Below are positions 17,835-26,471 of a stretch of DNA of 64,000 nucleotides, piece after piece. Each line of letters opens with the position of its first letter. The stretch's first letter is position 1. The stretch covers positions 310,001 to 374,000 of the forward strand of contig JAAFJO010000004.1 of assembly GCA_013298145.1 (NCBI GenBank). Reading direction: 5' to 3'. Origin of the DNA: Betaproteobacteria bacterium (GTDB lineage Bacteria > Pseudomonadota > Gammaproteobacteria > Burkholderiales > Casimicrobiaceae). The notes under the pieces are model-generated. The model searched no databases and was not told the DNA's origin. It saw only the letters and a program-made list of their open reading frames with translations. A program made the translations under genes and the position numbers.

Positions 17835-18494
17835 CTACGGACGCGCCACGGTGAAGCGGGCTCGCACATGTTTAGGTTGCTCAATCTCGTCGACGATGGC
17901 GACCGCTAAGTCCGCCACAGAGATTCCTGCGGGCGCGCCTTCCGGCGTCATCAGCAATTGCTCGCCGCCAACGCGATATTGCCCAGTACGTTCGCCTGGC
18001 TCAAGCATGGCGGGCGGGCTCACAAAGCTCCAGTTGAGCGTCGTGTTGCTGCGCAGGCCCGTGAGCACATCACGCGCCGCCTTAGCGCCTGGCACGATGT
18101 TCGGCGGCACATGATCGGTGAAATTCGGCGTGTCTACGAGTTGAACGCCGGGCGCAACGTACAAACTGCCCGCACCGCCGACGACGACGAATCGCTTCAC
18201 GCCGGATGCTTCCACCGCGCGATGGATCGCATTCGATCCTTCGATGAATTTCTCGTAAAGTGCGTCCACCGTCCAACCGGGGTTGAACGCGGAGATCACC
18301 GCGTCGTGTCCGCGCAGCGCGTTCGTCATGGCGCTCACGTCCGTTGCGTCGATCCCAAGTACCGTCACATCGTTTGCAGGAGCGATCTTGCCCGGATTGC
18401 GAACGATCGCGGAGACCGCGTGGCCGCGTGAAACGAGTTCAGAAAGTACCGCTGCGCCAACAAATCCGCTCGCGCCAATGAGTGTAATTTTCAT
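17835..18494 (-). CDS. NAD(P)-binding oxidoreductase (NmrA/atypical SDR type)
   Basis: A 219-residue Rossmann protein with MKITLIGASGFVGAAVL (GxxGxxG) at its N-terminus, VLGIDATD, and a central VVGGAGSLYV. The family of atypical short-chain dehydrogenases (YwnB/NmrA-like) includes quinone and flavin reductases and redox sensors. No catalytic YxxxK is obvious. It is divergent from the LysR gene at 18594, a layout typical of a regulator and its target. Confidence 0.87.
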   Translation of the reverse strand: MKITLIGASGFVGAAVLSELVSRGHAVSAIVRNPGKIAPANDVTVLGIDATDVSAMTNALRGHDAVISAFNPGWTVDALYEKFIEGSNAIHRAVEASGVKRFVVVGGAGSLYVAPGVQLVDTPNFTDHVPPNIVPGAKAARDVLTGLRSNTTLNWSFVSPPAMLEPGERTGQYRVGGEQLLMTPEGAPAGISVADLAVAIVDEIEQPKHVRARFTVARP

Positions 18495-18495
18495 G

Positions 18496-18526
18496 ATTCA
18501 TCCTTTGAAATTGAGTAAGGATGAAT
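18496..18526 (-). promoter_or_regulatory. Leader hairpin covering the ribosome binding site of the oxidoreductase gene
   Basis: ATTCATCC (18496-18503) and GGATGAAT (18519-18526) are perfect 8-bp complements. On the minus strand the 3' arm ends two bases before the ATG at 18494 and contains the likely ribosome binding site, GGATG. Confidence 0.45.
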
Positions 18527-18555
18527 GCTATTGACTTCATAATGGGCTGATAAGT

Positions 18556-18588
18556 AGCCATAATTCGATATTACTTTGAAGTATGGCT
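18556..18588. promoter_or_regulatory. Candidate LysR-type operator
   Basis: Inverted repeat AGCCATA-N19-TATGGCT (18556-18562 with 18582-18588), lying just before the LysR start and between the divergent genes, where an autoregulating LysR protein would bind. Confidence 0.4.
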
Positions 18589-18593
18589 AACAA

Positions 18594-19529
18594 ATGGACG
18601 ACCTCAAATCGCTCGCGGTATTTGCCGAAACGGTCGCGGCGGGCTCGATGAGCGCGGCCTCGCGGCGATTGGGCACGAGTCCGTCAGCCGTGAGCCAAAC
18701 CATTCGCGCGCTTGAGGAGCGCGCGGGCTTCGCCCTGCTCCATCGCTCAACGCGCAAGCTCGCGCTCACCGAAGCGGGCGAGCGCTTTTACCCGCATTGC
18801 AAGCGGCTCTTGGATGCAGCGCGCGCCGCCGAAGATTCATTACAACAAGCGCGCGATGCGCCCACAGGTGAGCTTCGCGTTTCCGCGCCGGTAGGCTTCG
18901 CCACCTACATTGCGCAAGCCCTCGCTTCGCTGTTCACTGATGCGCCCGAACTGCGGCTGCGGCTTCTGGTGGACGACGCGATGATTGATTTGATTGACGC
19001 GCGGATCGATGTCGCGATTCGCGTGGGCAAGCTTGCCGATTCGAATTGGGTCGCACGTCGGCTTTGCGATTTCGACATGTTGCTTTGCGCGTCGCCAGAC
19101 TATCTCGCGCGCCACGGTACACCGCTTTCGCCGCAAGAATTGCCCGCGCACCAATGGCTCGTGGCAGGCCGTATGAGCGAATCACAAGCGCAATCGCTTG
19201 TGCTCGATCTCCTATCGCGGAATGACGAAACCGCGCGCATCGAAGTGAACGCGCGAATCGCGAGCAACAACCAAGTCGCGCTCCAACAATTGTGCGAACA
19301 CGGCTTGGGTATCGCGCGCCTCGTCGGGCCCGATGCCCTGACCGCGCTTCGTCGCGGCGCACTCGTGCAAGTATTGCCGCAATGGCGACTGCCCTCAGTG
19401 CCCGTGTGGGCCGTCACGCCCAACCGAAGTGGCGAAGAAGCCAAAGTGCGCGCCGCACTCAATGGCTTCAAGCGCTACTTTGCGGCGCTGGAGACATCTG
19501 TGCCGGATCAATCAACGCGGATCGCGTAA
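18594..19529 (+). CDS. LysR-family transcriptional regulator
   Basis: A 311-residue regulator. The N-terminal winged helix-turn-helix shows AETVAAGSMSAASRRLGTSPSAVSQTIRALEERAG, and a periplasmic-binding-protein-like effector domain covers about 90-300. The subgroup resembles the CrgA/PtxR type often paired with oxidoreductases. Divergent placement suggests it controls the oxidoreductase and MBL-fold genes at 16925-18494. The effector is unknown. Confidence 0.93.
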   Translation: MDDLKSLAVFAETVAAGSMSAASRRLGTSPSAVSQTIRALEERAGFALLHRSTRKLALTEAGERFYPHCKRLLDAARAAEDSLQQARDAPTGELRVSAPVGFATYIAQALASLFTDAPELRLRLLVDDAMIDLIDARIDVAIRVGKLADSNWVARRLCDFDMLLCASPDYLARHGTPLSPQELPAHQWLVAGRMSESQAQSLVLDLLSRNDETARIEVNARIASNNQVALQQLCEHGLGIARLVGPDALTALRRGALVQVLPQWRLPSVPVWAVTPNRSGEEAKVRAALNGFKRYFAALETSVPDQSTRIA

Positions 19530-19555
19530 CGTAACGACGCAACATCTGCGTTTCC

Positions 19556-20263
19556 CTAGATCTCCCGCAAATCGCGCACGGTTTTCATCGGCGGAAAATC
19601 CAAATACTCATCAGGCAAGCCTGCGCGATTTACCCAAATCGCGCGAAAACCAAACGCGCTCGCGCCAGCCACATCCCAACGATTCGACGACACAAACGTC
19701 ACCTCGCCGGGCGACACGTTGAACGCCTCGGTTACCAGTTCATACGTTTTCGGCGATGTTTTGAAAACGCCCGCCGCGTCTACTGAAATCACACGATCCA
19801 ACAGCGGCAGCAGACCGGCACTCGAAAACGCGGCATCAAGCATGCTCGCGTTCCCGTTGGAAAGCACCGCTGTGCGCACGTCCGAATTCGCCTGCGCACT
19901 GCCCGCATCCGCCGCAGCCCCCATTGCAGCACCCGCGCTCCGCGCACGCAACGCAGCGAGCACTTCAGCCACTTCAGGATACGCCGCCAAATTGCGATAC
20001 GCATCCAACAAGCGCGGCTTCAACGCCACATCCACCGAAGGCAAACGCGCCAACGCATGATCGAGCGCCCGCTCCGTCAACAGCCAAAACGGTTCATAGC
20101 GCCCAATCAACGAATACACCCAACTGTACTCAAGCTGCTTCGCCCGCCAAAGCTCCGACAAACGCGCCGCATCCGCGCCCACCGCCGCAGCATGTTGCCC
20201 GACAGCGGAATTCACATCCAGCAAGGTGCCGTAGGCGTCGAAGACGTAGAGGTTTGACTTCAT
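19556..20263 (-). CDS. Haloacid dehalogenase, type II
   Basis: A 235-residue HAD hydrolase. The nucleophile aspartate D9 is in VFDAYGTLLD, followed by the type II haloacid dehalogenase pattern LSNGN and the block FVSSNRWDVAGASAFGFRAIWVNR. Type II enzymes convert L-2-haloacids to D-2-hydroxyacids, although many homologues act on other substrates. It is convergent with the LysR gene. An alanine-rich insertion (about residues 105-125) lies in the cap-to-core segment. Confidence 0.9.
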   Translation of the reverse strand: MKSNLYVFDAYGTLLDVNSAVGQHAAAVGADAARLSELWRAKQLEYSWVYSLIGRYEPFWLLTERALDHALARLPSVDVALKPRLLDAYRNLAAYPEVAEVLAALRARSAGAAMGAAADAGSAQANSDVRTAVLSNGNASMLDAAFSSAGLLPLLDRVISVDAAGVFKTSPKTYELVTEAFNVSPGEVTFVSSNRWDVAGASAFGFRAIWVNRAGLPDEYLDFPPMKTVRDLREI

Positions 20264-20267
20264 TGCA

Positions 20268-23200
20268 CTAGCGTTTGGTCAGTTTCATTTCGTCAGTGAT
20301 TCGCATCGTCTCGACACTCACTGTCGTTACACGCATCAACAAATCGATCACTTTTTCTTTGTAGTCCGCAAAGCGATACGTATCGAATTTTTCGCGGATC
20401 GTTGGGTCTTTTGGCTTCTTCTCTTTGTACTGATCGAGGATCCATTCGAGCGCGCTGCGGTTGCCGAGCTTGTACGTCCATGCCTCGGGCGGAACGCCCG
20501 TCAGCGTGGTCTCGCTATCGAGCGTGATCACGCCAGCGCTTGCGTCCGCGCGCAGCATCGCCTTTGGCGCGAGGCCCGCTGCCTGCGCTTTGGCGTCAGG
20601 TACGTCGGCGCGGGTGAGCGCGAACGGCGCGACTGCTTCATAGCCGATGTGCAGATTCATCAGCGCTTCGCCCCACGCTGCCCATTGCCAAAAGTCGGCG
20701 TAGAACGGAATGCGCGGAAACTCACGCTTCAGGTTCAGCGCGTACGTCTCGCGATAAATTGGATCGTGCAGCACCGCGTAGCAGTAGTGGAAGATGGCCT
20801 CTTTGGTGATCGATTTTGCTTTGTCGCCAGCCTTCGCCTTGCCACGCGAGGATGCCGCGTCGGGCTCCCTCTCCCGCAGTGCGGGAGAGGGTTGGGGTGA
20901 GGGCGGTTGCAAAGCAGACTCCGCTGCGTAGTGGGCTTTGAACTGCTTCAAGCCCCAGTCAGTGATGTTGTCGTAACGGTTGCCGGATTCGTCGTAGCGA
21001 TACAGAGCTGCACACTGAAAGCCATCGGAGCTTGCAGCCAAGTGGAATTCTCCAATGCTCCGCGTGACTAGCGGACTAAATGGGGATCTCGCGCCGCTTT
21101 CATTAAAGAAAATTCCTAAGTTCTGGGCATTTTTTCCGAAAAACTGCCGCATCTGATTTGGCATTTCGATCAGTTGGCGATCAAAGTAAAGTTGCTTTCT
21201 GACAAACGGTCGGTAAAGGCACTCTACCGTCGCGGTCGGATCGAAATCTATGTTGGTGTTCTTGGCGAGAAGCCGCTTTACACCTCGCGTCCACTTTATC
21301 GAGTAGTCGAGCTTTGCGGCTAGAGACGAATCACGCAGCGCAGACTTTAGTCGCGTTCGATCCTGATCGTAAACGTCAATCAAATGCTGCGCTTTGTCCT
21401 CCACTTCGTTTGCAGAAAAACCCGTCACCCATTCGTCACGAGCACTTATGTAGCCCATCGAAAACAACTTGAATATCGCCCGCTCTTTCGCTGTGGTCTT
21501 AGCCGCCTTCGTCTCTTTGCTCGCCAACGGAATCAACGAGTCAAAATCGTTGTGTACGAGGTTAATCCAATTGTTCTTCGCGCTGGGATTCACCATTTCA
21601 AAGCGCCGCTCGCGCAGTCTCTGCGTACTTACAAAATCCCGCTTCTCATCGACTTTTGCGTAATCGCGCACTGACTCATAAAGTATCTTGCATCCCTTTA
21701 CGCCTTTCTTCTTGACACAGAACCATATCGCGACGCCTACGCGAATCTGGTCATCAAAAATATTGCCACCTTCCTGCCGGCGGCGTTCGCCACTGGTACG
21801 TGCATTGCCCTTGAGATCGATCACGCGAATTTCATTGAACTCGTCGGCAATCACTTTCCGAAACCCATCAAAGGTGCGACTGTCAATAAAGGAGCTATTA
21901 CTTACAAACGCAATTACGCCGTTGTCTGCAAGGCGGTCACTCGCCCAACGAAAGAACCGCGCATACATGTCGTAGAGCTTCGTCTTTTGCGCGGTGCTTT
22001 CGGCGATGTAGGTGGCCTTGATGCGCTTGTCGATGGCCGGGTATTCGCGGTTTTTGTTGTTGTCGTTTTCGTTGGCCTGATTGGCGTTGTACGGCGGGTT
22101 GCCTATGACGACGCTGATCTTTTTGCTGTTCTGTCGCTTGATGCGGGCGACGTTTTCCTCAGAGACGCTGCCGAACAAATCGGCGTTGGTACCGACAGCG
22201 GAGGTGTGCAGCCCGACGTTATCCAGCGTGTCGACAAAGCAGAGATTCGGAAACTCAAGGTAGTCGCCGGTGATCGCCGCGTACGTGGCCTCGATGTTGA
22301 GGTTTGCAACGTAGTACGGCAAGATGGCGACTTCGTTCGCGTGCAGCTCATTCTGGTATTTGTGTTTGAGCTTGGCGGGCTGGCCGCGAAAGTGCTCCAG
22401 CAGTTCGCAGATGAAAGTGCCCGTTCCCGTCGCCGGATCAAGAATCTCCACGTCTTTATCGACGAGGTTTTTTCCGAAGTGCGTTTCGCACAGCCAGTCC
22501 GCGCCGTCGATCATGAAGCGCACGATTTCATTAGGCGTGTAGACCACCCCCAGCCGATCCGCAGCCTTGACGTTGTAGACCTTGTAAAAATTTTCGTAGA
22601 TGACCTTGAGGAAGGTCTGCTTTTCGCTGTGGCTTTGAATCTGCGCGGCAGCGGCGTTGATGGCGGCGTAATACGGCTCAAGCCCTTTGAGCGTTTGTCG
22701 TTTGATGTTGCCTGTGAAAAATTCGCTCTCCAGCGCGTAGAGTTCTTTGGCGACGTTGTTGGCACGGTGAAAGTCTGAATCCTTGAAGACGGTGGCGAAA
22801 ATTTCCTCGGTCAGGATGTGCTGGATGAGCATTTCGCGCACGTCGGCATCAGCGAGGCTCGGGTTGATCGCCTCCTGCGCGTGGGCAAGAAATTTTTGCT
22901 CGGCGGCACGGAATTTTTCGTTGGCAGTGTGCTCGCGCTCGATCATTTCGCGCAGCGCAGCGAGAACTTCGGGTAGATCGCTTTTGAATTGCTCGACTGC
23001 TACGCGGAAGTTCGCGATTTCGCGCCGTTCAAAACCGAAGAACAATTTGAGCAACTGTGCGAGCCCTGCTGTATCTTCGACCTTTGCGCGCAGCACTTCT
23101 TCTTTGTTCTGAATCAAGACGACTGTTTTGTCGTCGCTGAAAACAATGTTGTCTTGCGGATACCCTTTCTTGAATTTCTTTTCGATCTCTTCGTCGAGAT

Positions 23201-23456
23201 CGTCTTTCTCATCCTTGGCTTCCCAATAGCCGAGCGGCATACGCAGTTCATGCAGCAGCGCACCGTCAATCGTGACGTTCGTTTTAGTCAACGTTTTGTG
23301 TGGGAACTCAGCGAGAAACACCAGATTTTGTTGCCGCCCCCAAGCCTTAAGTAAATCCTTGAACGCCTCACGAATGATCGTTTCGCGCGAGCTGCCGCTG
23401 ACTTTCTTGAGAATGTCGAGCTGCTTTAGGTATTCGTTGATTAAAAGTTGACTCAT
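20268..23456 (-). CDS. Single-chain restriction-modification enzyme (type IIG-like, ISP-type specificity domain)
   Basis: A 1062-residue protein combining nuclease and methyltransferase. An N-terminal PD-(D/E)xK-like motif (IDGALLHELRMPLGYWEAK, about residues 62-80) precedes a helical linker. The N6-adenine methyltransferase core follows, with motif I DPATGTGTF near residue 338 and NPPY near 451. The C-terminal region (about 870-1060) resembles the type ISP specificity domain (FHYCYAVLHDPIYRETYA). No SF2 helicase motifs are present, unlike full type ISP enzymes of about 1600 residues. Residues of about 849-863 are encoded by an inserted palindromic repeat. Its start overlaps the stop of the Fic gene upstream, so the two are translationally coupled. 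Role: probable phage defence by restriction. Confidence 0.87.
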   Translation of the reverse strand: MSQLLINEYLKQLDILKKVSGSSRETIIREAFKDLLKAWGRQQNLVFLAEFPHKTLTKTNVTIDGALLHELRMPLGYWEAKDEKDDLDEEIEKKFKKGYPQDNIVFSDDKTVVLIQNKEEVLRAKVEDTAGLAQLLKLFFGFERREIANFRVAVEQFKSDLPEVLAALREMIEREHTANEKFRAAEQKFLAHAQEAINPSLADADVREMLIQHILTEEIFATVFKDSDFHRANNVAKELYALESEFFTGNIKRQTLKGLEPYYAAINAAAAQIQSHSEKQTFLKVIYENFYKVYNVKAADRLGVVYTPNEIVRFMIDGADWLCETHFGKNLVDKDVEILDPATGTGTFICELLEHFRGQPAKLKHKYQNELHANEVAILPYYVANLNIEATYAAITGDYLEFPNLCFVDTLDNVGLHTSAVGTNADLFGSVSEENVARIKRQNSKKISVVIGNPPYNANQANENDNNKNREYPAIDKRIKATYIAESTAQKTKLYDMYARFFRWASDRLADNGVIAFVSNSSFIDSRTFDGFRKVIADEFNEIRVIDLKGNARTSGERRRQEGGNIFDDQIRVGVAIWFCVKKKGVKGCKILYESVRDYAKVDEKRDFVSTQRLRERRFEMVNPSAKNNWINLVHNDFDSLIPLASKETKAAKTTAKERAIFKLFSMGYISARDEWVTGFSANEVEDKAQHLIDVYDQDRTRLKSALRDSSLAAKLDYSIKWTRGVKRLLAKNTNIDFDPTATVECLYRPFVRKQLYFDRQLIEMPNQMRQFFGKNAQNLGIFFNESGARSPFSPLVTRSIGEFHLAASSDGFQCAALYRYDESGNRYDNITDWGLKQFKAHYAAESALQPPSPQPSPALREREPDAASSRGKAKAGDKAKSITKEAIFHYCYAVLHDPIYRETYALNLKREFPRIPFYADFWQWAAWGEALMNLHIGYEAVAPFALTRADVPDAKAQAAGLAPKAMLRADASAGVITLDSETTLTGVPPEAWTYKLGNRSALEWILDQYKEKKPKDPTIREKFDTYRFADYKEKVIDLLMRVTTVSVETMRITDEMKLTKR
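20867..20903. repeat. Intergenic-type palindromic repeat inserted in frame in a gene
   Basis: CCCTCTCCCGC (20867-20877), a 3-base loop and GCGGGAGAGGG (20881-20891) form a perfect 11-bp palindrome, followed by TTGGGGTGAGGG. This is the common proteobacterial dispersed repeat whose translation reads PSPQPSPALRERE, as seen here in the restriction-modification protein. Confidence 0.8.
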
Positions 23457-24460
23457 AAGTCTTTCAACACGTAGTGTCCTGTCTTTGCACCGCCGACTTT
23501 TTCAACGAGTCCCGCAGCAATGAGCGGTTTCAGCAAATCCATCGCGCCTTGTCGCGAAATGGAAAGGGCCGACCAGATTTCGTTCGGGGCCATGCTGCCG
23601 TGGTCGCGCAGTAGGTGCAGGAGTTGTTCTTGTCGCGGCCGCAGTGCAAGTTTTTTTGTAGCGCCGCCTTGAATCGATTGAATTCGAATCCACGCGCGCT
23701 CTAGCGTTTGGCGCAAGCCTTCGGCGTAATATTCGAGCCAGGTGGTGAGATCGTCACCCGCGTGGCGAACGGTATCAAGTGCTTTGTAATAACGCGATCG
23801 GTCTTCCCAATAAAACTCATCGACTGGGAAGATGTGATGCGCATCGAAGCCTCGGCGATAAAGCTCCCAAAGCGAGAGGGCGCGACCTGTTCGACCATTT
23901 CCGTCCGCGAATGGGTGAATCGATTCAAAGCGATGATGCAAGATCGCCGAACTCAAGACTGGCGATAGTTTGGTGGCTGATTTATTCCACCATTCGAGTA
24001 GCTCGAACATCAAACCCGAAACTGCAGCGGGCGGAGGCGGAAGATAGTCTCCCACCCGCACACCGATCATTCGATATTTGCCCGCCTCGCCCTGATCCAT
24101 CACTTCGCCCGCCAGAATGCGATGCAATTCCAAAACGTGTTCGTGTCGAATTGATTTGAGACTAACGTTTTGTTCGACGAAACGAAGGCCGCCGAAGCAA
24201 TTCACGACTTCGCGCTTCGCACGTTCGCCCGCGCGAGAGAGCGTGCGCCCCTCTTCCAGCTCGCGGACTTGTTCAAGCGTGAGCGGATTGCCTTCGATCG
24301 CCGTGGAGGCGTGTGCGTTACGCGCACGCGTGTCTCTCTGCAGCGCAGGTATCCACGCCAGATCAATCGTTGTACTCTGGATGCGTTCGCGTAGCGCTGC
24401 GATCTGCTCGACCTGACTGAGGAGCGTCGACGTGATCGTGAAATGAGGAACGTAAGCCAT
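23453..24460 (-). CDS. Fic-domain protein (AMP transferase) with N-terminal inhibitory motif
   Basis: A 335-residue Fic/DOC protein. Fic enzymes transfer AMP or other nucleotides to hydroxyl groups of target proteins. The active-site loop HPFADGNGRTGR spans residues 182-193 and is complete, including the catalytic histidine. The inhibitory helix motif (S/T)xxxE(G/N) is S52-TAI-E56-G57, making it class II with in-cis inhibition. The C-terminal 70 residues look like a winged helix. The stop overlaps the start of the restriction-modification gene by 4 bp. A regulatory or toxin-like role linked to the neighbour is inferred from that overlap. Confidence 0.92.
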   Translation of the reverse strand: MAYVPHFTITSTLLSQVEQIAALRERIQSTTIDLAWIPALQRDTRARNAHASTAIEGNPLTLEQVRELEEGRTLSRAGERAKREVVNCFGGLRFVEQNVSLKSIRHEHVLELHRILAGEVMDQGEAGKYRMIGVRVGDYLPPPPAAVSGLMFELLEWWNKSATKLSPVLSSAILHHRFESIHPFADGNGRTGRALSLWELYRRGFDAHHIFPVDEFYWEDRSRYYKALDTVRHAGDDLTTWLEYYAEGLRQTLERAWIRIQSIQGGATKKLALRPRQEQLLHLLRDHGSMAPNEIWSALSISRQGAMDLLKPLIAAGLVEKVGGAKTGHYVLKDL

Positions 24461-24651
24461 AGCAAGAGGCTAAGCCAACGTCAAGTATGAGTCAAGTTTT
24501 TTAGTCAAGCGACGTTATCGCTGAAGCACCCCTGAACGCAAGAGCGCCACAGCGAGAATGGCACCTGCCTCTTACAGTAAACCTAACCAATTTATATGTA
24601 GCTGATAGTGTTTGCGCTCGCGGCTCATTTGCAGGATCGCTAGACCATCGC

Positions 24652-25446
24652 TCAGAATCGGTAACTCACCGACATCGCGCCTACGTTGCTCTTCTTCGTT
24701 GCGAAGAGCGGGCTCAGCTCTGCTGATTCGCGCAGTTCGTGGCGGCCGATGCTGGCTGTGGTGGACCAGTGTTTGTCGATCGCGTAGTTGAGGGCCATGC
24801 TGAGGTCGCAGGTGATCCAGCCCGCTTTGGCGTTGTACACGCGGTTGCCCGAGCGCGCGGCCTGGGCAGCGGTGACGCCGTAGTAGGTTTGAGCGTACTT
24901 GCGATCCGCATGTGTGGCCGAGAGGCTGAGTGAACCGCTGAGTTTTTCGCCCATGAGTGGAACGTCGAGCGCGGCGCTGATCACCGTTTGGCTGCCGTAT
25001 TCGCTCTTGGCACTTGCCAGGTGTGTGGCATTGATTTTGACTAGACCGTCGAAGCCTTGGTAGCCCGCAAAAACGATGGCTAACGCAGTGCCGTCGATCT
25101 TGCCCATACGGACGAGGCGCGGGCTGTCTTTGCGGTCGCCGTCTTTGCGGCCGGGGTCAGCGCCCGCAGCAACGCCTGCATGGAAGCCGCCTTCTTGCAG
25201 GAGGTTGTAGCCGATGCCGCGCTCAGTGCTCGCGAAGAAGCGGCCCTTTTGGTAGTTGATACCGAACGTGGGAGACCACTTGGCTTTGTCGCTTGCTTCG
25301 CCGACTAGGTTGCGATTAGTGAGCTCGGCACCTAGGCTCAGGCTGAGTTCTGACTCGTTGCCGGTTTGTTCAGCGGCGTGGCTCACATGTGCGAGGCCGA
25401 CGCCAACGAATGCGACGATGAGGGGGAGGAGGGAAGTCTGTTTCAA
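24652..25446 (-). CDS. MipA/OmpV-family outer-membrane protein
   Basis: A 264-residue protein with a signal peptide (LKQTSLLPLIVAFVGVGLAHVSHA) and alternating beta-strand sequence ending in MSVSYRF, the C-terminal aromatic typical of outer-membrane barrels. MipA/OmpV proteins include a scaffold for murein enzymes and general porin-like members. The start is taken as a TTG at 25446 preceded by AAGGAAC; an in-frame extension upstream would place a hydrophilic segment before the signal peptide. It stands alone. Confidence 0.82.
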   Translation of the reverse strand: MKQTSLLPLIVAFVGVGLAHVSHAAEQTGNESELSLSLGAELTNRNLVGEASDKAKWSPTFGINYQKGRFFASTERGIGYNLLQEGGFHAGVAAGADPGRKDGDRKDSPRLVRMGKIDGTALAIVFAGYQGFDGLVKINATHLASAKSEYGSQTVISAALDVPLMGEKLSGSLSLSATHADRKYAQTYYGVTAAQAARSGNRVYNAKAGWITCDLSMALNYAIDKHWSTTASIGRHELRESAELSPLFATKKSNVGAMSVSYRF

Positions 25447-25623
25447 GAGGAATGTTCCTTGTTGTTGTGACGTGACATGAAAAGCGCGCGCGCAGGCGCA
25501 CGCCACCGGGGTTGGCGGTTCGGTTATTGGTTTTTGGGTACCGCGCGTCGCTAGGGGCGAGCTGCGCGCTGAGGGTGGCGCGCTGGCGCTAGTGCGATTA
25601 CGCTGGTGCGGTTAAGGATGCGC

Positions 25624-26325
25624 TCATGTGGGCTTTCGCGCGATGGTGAAGACGCGGAAATCTTTGCTCTTGGTGGTACCGTGACGCTCCACGGAAATCA
25701 TCTCGAAGCCTTGGCGAACCATCGCCGCTTCCAAGTCGGGCGCTTTGAAGCACGACACTTGTGGCGCTTTGCCGAGCGCGCGCGCAATCGGCAGCGCGAG
25801 GTGGGTAATCAACGGGTTCATCTGACCCACGCATGGGGTCTTGGCGAGCAGCAATCCACCCGGCCTCAACGCACGCAGCGCGAGGGCTAGCGTGTGATCC
25901 AAATCGTCCACGAGATGCAACACGCTGAAGGCGATCACGACATCTTGGCTTCCGGGCGGCACGATCTCAACGTCGGCATCGGCCACTTCAAAACTCAACT
26001 GCGGCGTTGGCGTGGCCGCCAGTTTTTCTTGCGAAATGGCAATCATCTCGGCAGACAAATCGGTGGCGCGGTAGCGACGCGCAAAGGGCGCGAGGCGCAG
26101 CGCGATCGTGCCCGTGCCGCTGCCTATTTCGAGCACGTCATGTTCCGTAGACAAGAGGCCTTTCACGCGCTGTATCGACGTTTCATACCCAGCGATGTCG
26201 CAGATCGGGTCGGTTGCGTACTTGCGCGCGATCCGATCCCAGAAACGCGCTTTGCGTGCGGCCGCAAGCGACGGCTGGGTAACGGGCGTGTGAGGCGCGG
26301 AGGGTGACAAGGCGGGGTTAGACAT
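25624..26325 (-). CDS. Class I SAM-dependent methyltransferase
   Basis: A 233-residue Rossmann methyltransferase. Motif I is VLEIGSGTGTIALRLA, followed by YRATDLSAEMI and the post-motif VIAFSVLHLVDDLDH. The substrate is not evident; the closest general style is the UbiE/methyltransferase type 11 group. It is divergent from the LysR gene at 26472, which may regulate it. Confidence 0.88.
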   Translation of the reverse strand: MSNPALSPSAPHTPVTQPSLAAARKARFWDRIARKYATDPICDIAGYETSIQRVKGLLSTEHDVLEIGSGTGTIALRLAPFARRYRATDLSAEMIAISQEKLAATPTPQLSFEVADADVEIVPPGSQDVVIAFSVLHLVDDLDHTLALALRALRPGGLLLAKTPCVGQMNPLITHLALPIARALGKAPQVSCFKAPDLEAAMVRQGFEMISVERHGTTKSKDFRVFTIARKPT

Positions 26326-26471
26326 TGAGTGCAGAAGTTTCAGCAGTGCGAATCGTTGTTAATCGGTGCGAATGGGTGTTGATCGAAGTATGAAATGCTA
26401 TCCATGCAAAACACGAAAGGGAATTGCGGTAAATTGCAGAGAACTCATGCATTTACGTATAGATAAGACCG

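Noticed and set aside
18531..18559. TTGACT as a -35 box for the LysR gene
   Set aside because: No -10 hexamer at 16-18 bp spacing on the same strand; the best match is only 14 bp away.
21987..22778. Long plus-strand frame opposite the restriction-modification gene
   Set aside because: Valine- and aspartate-rich antisense reading of the methyltransferase domain; the minus-strand motifs are decisive.
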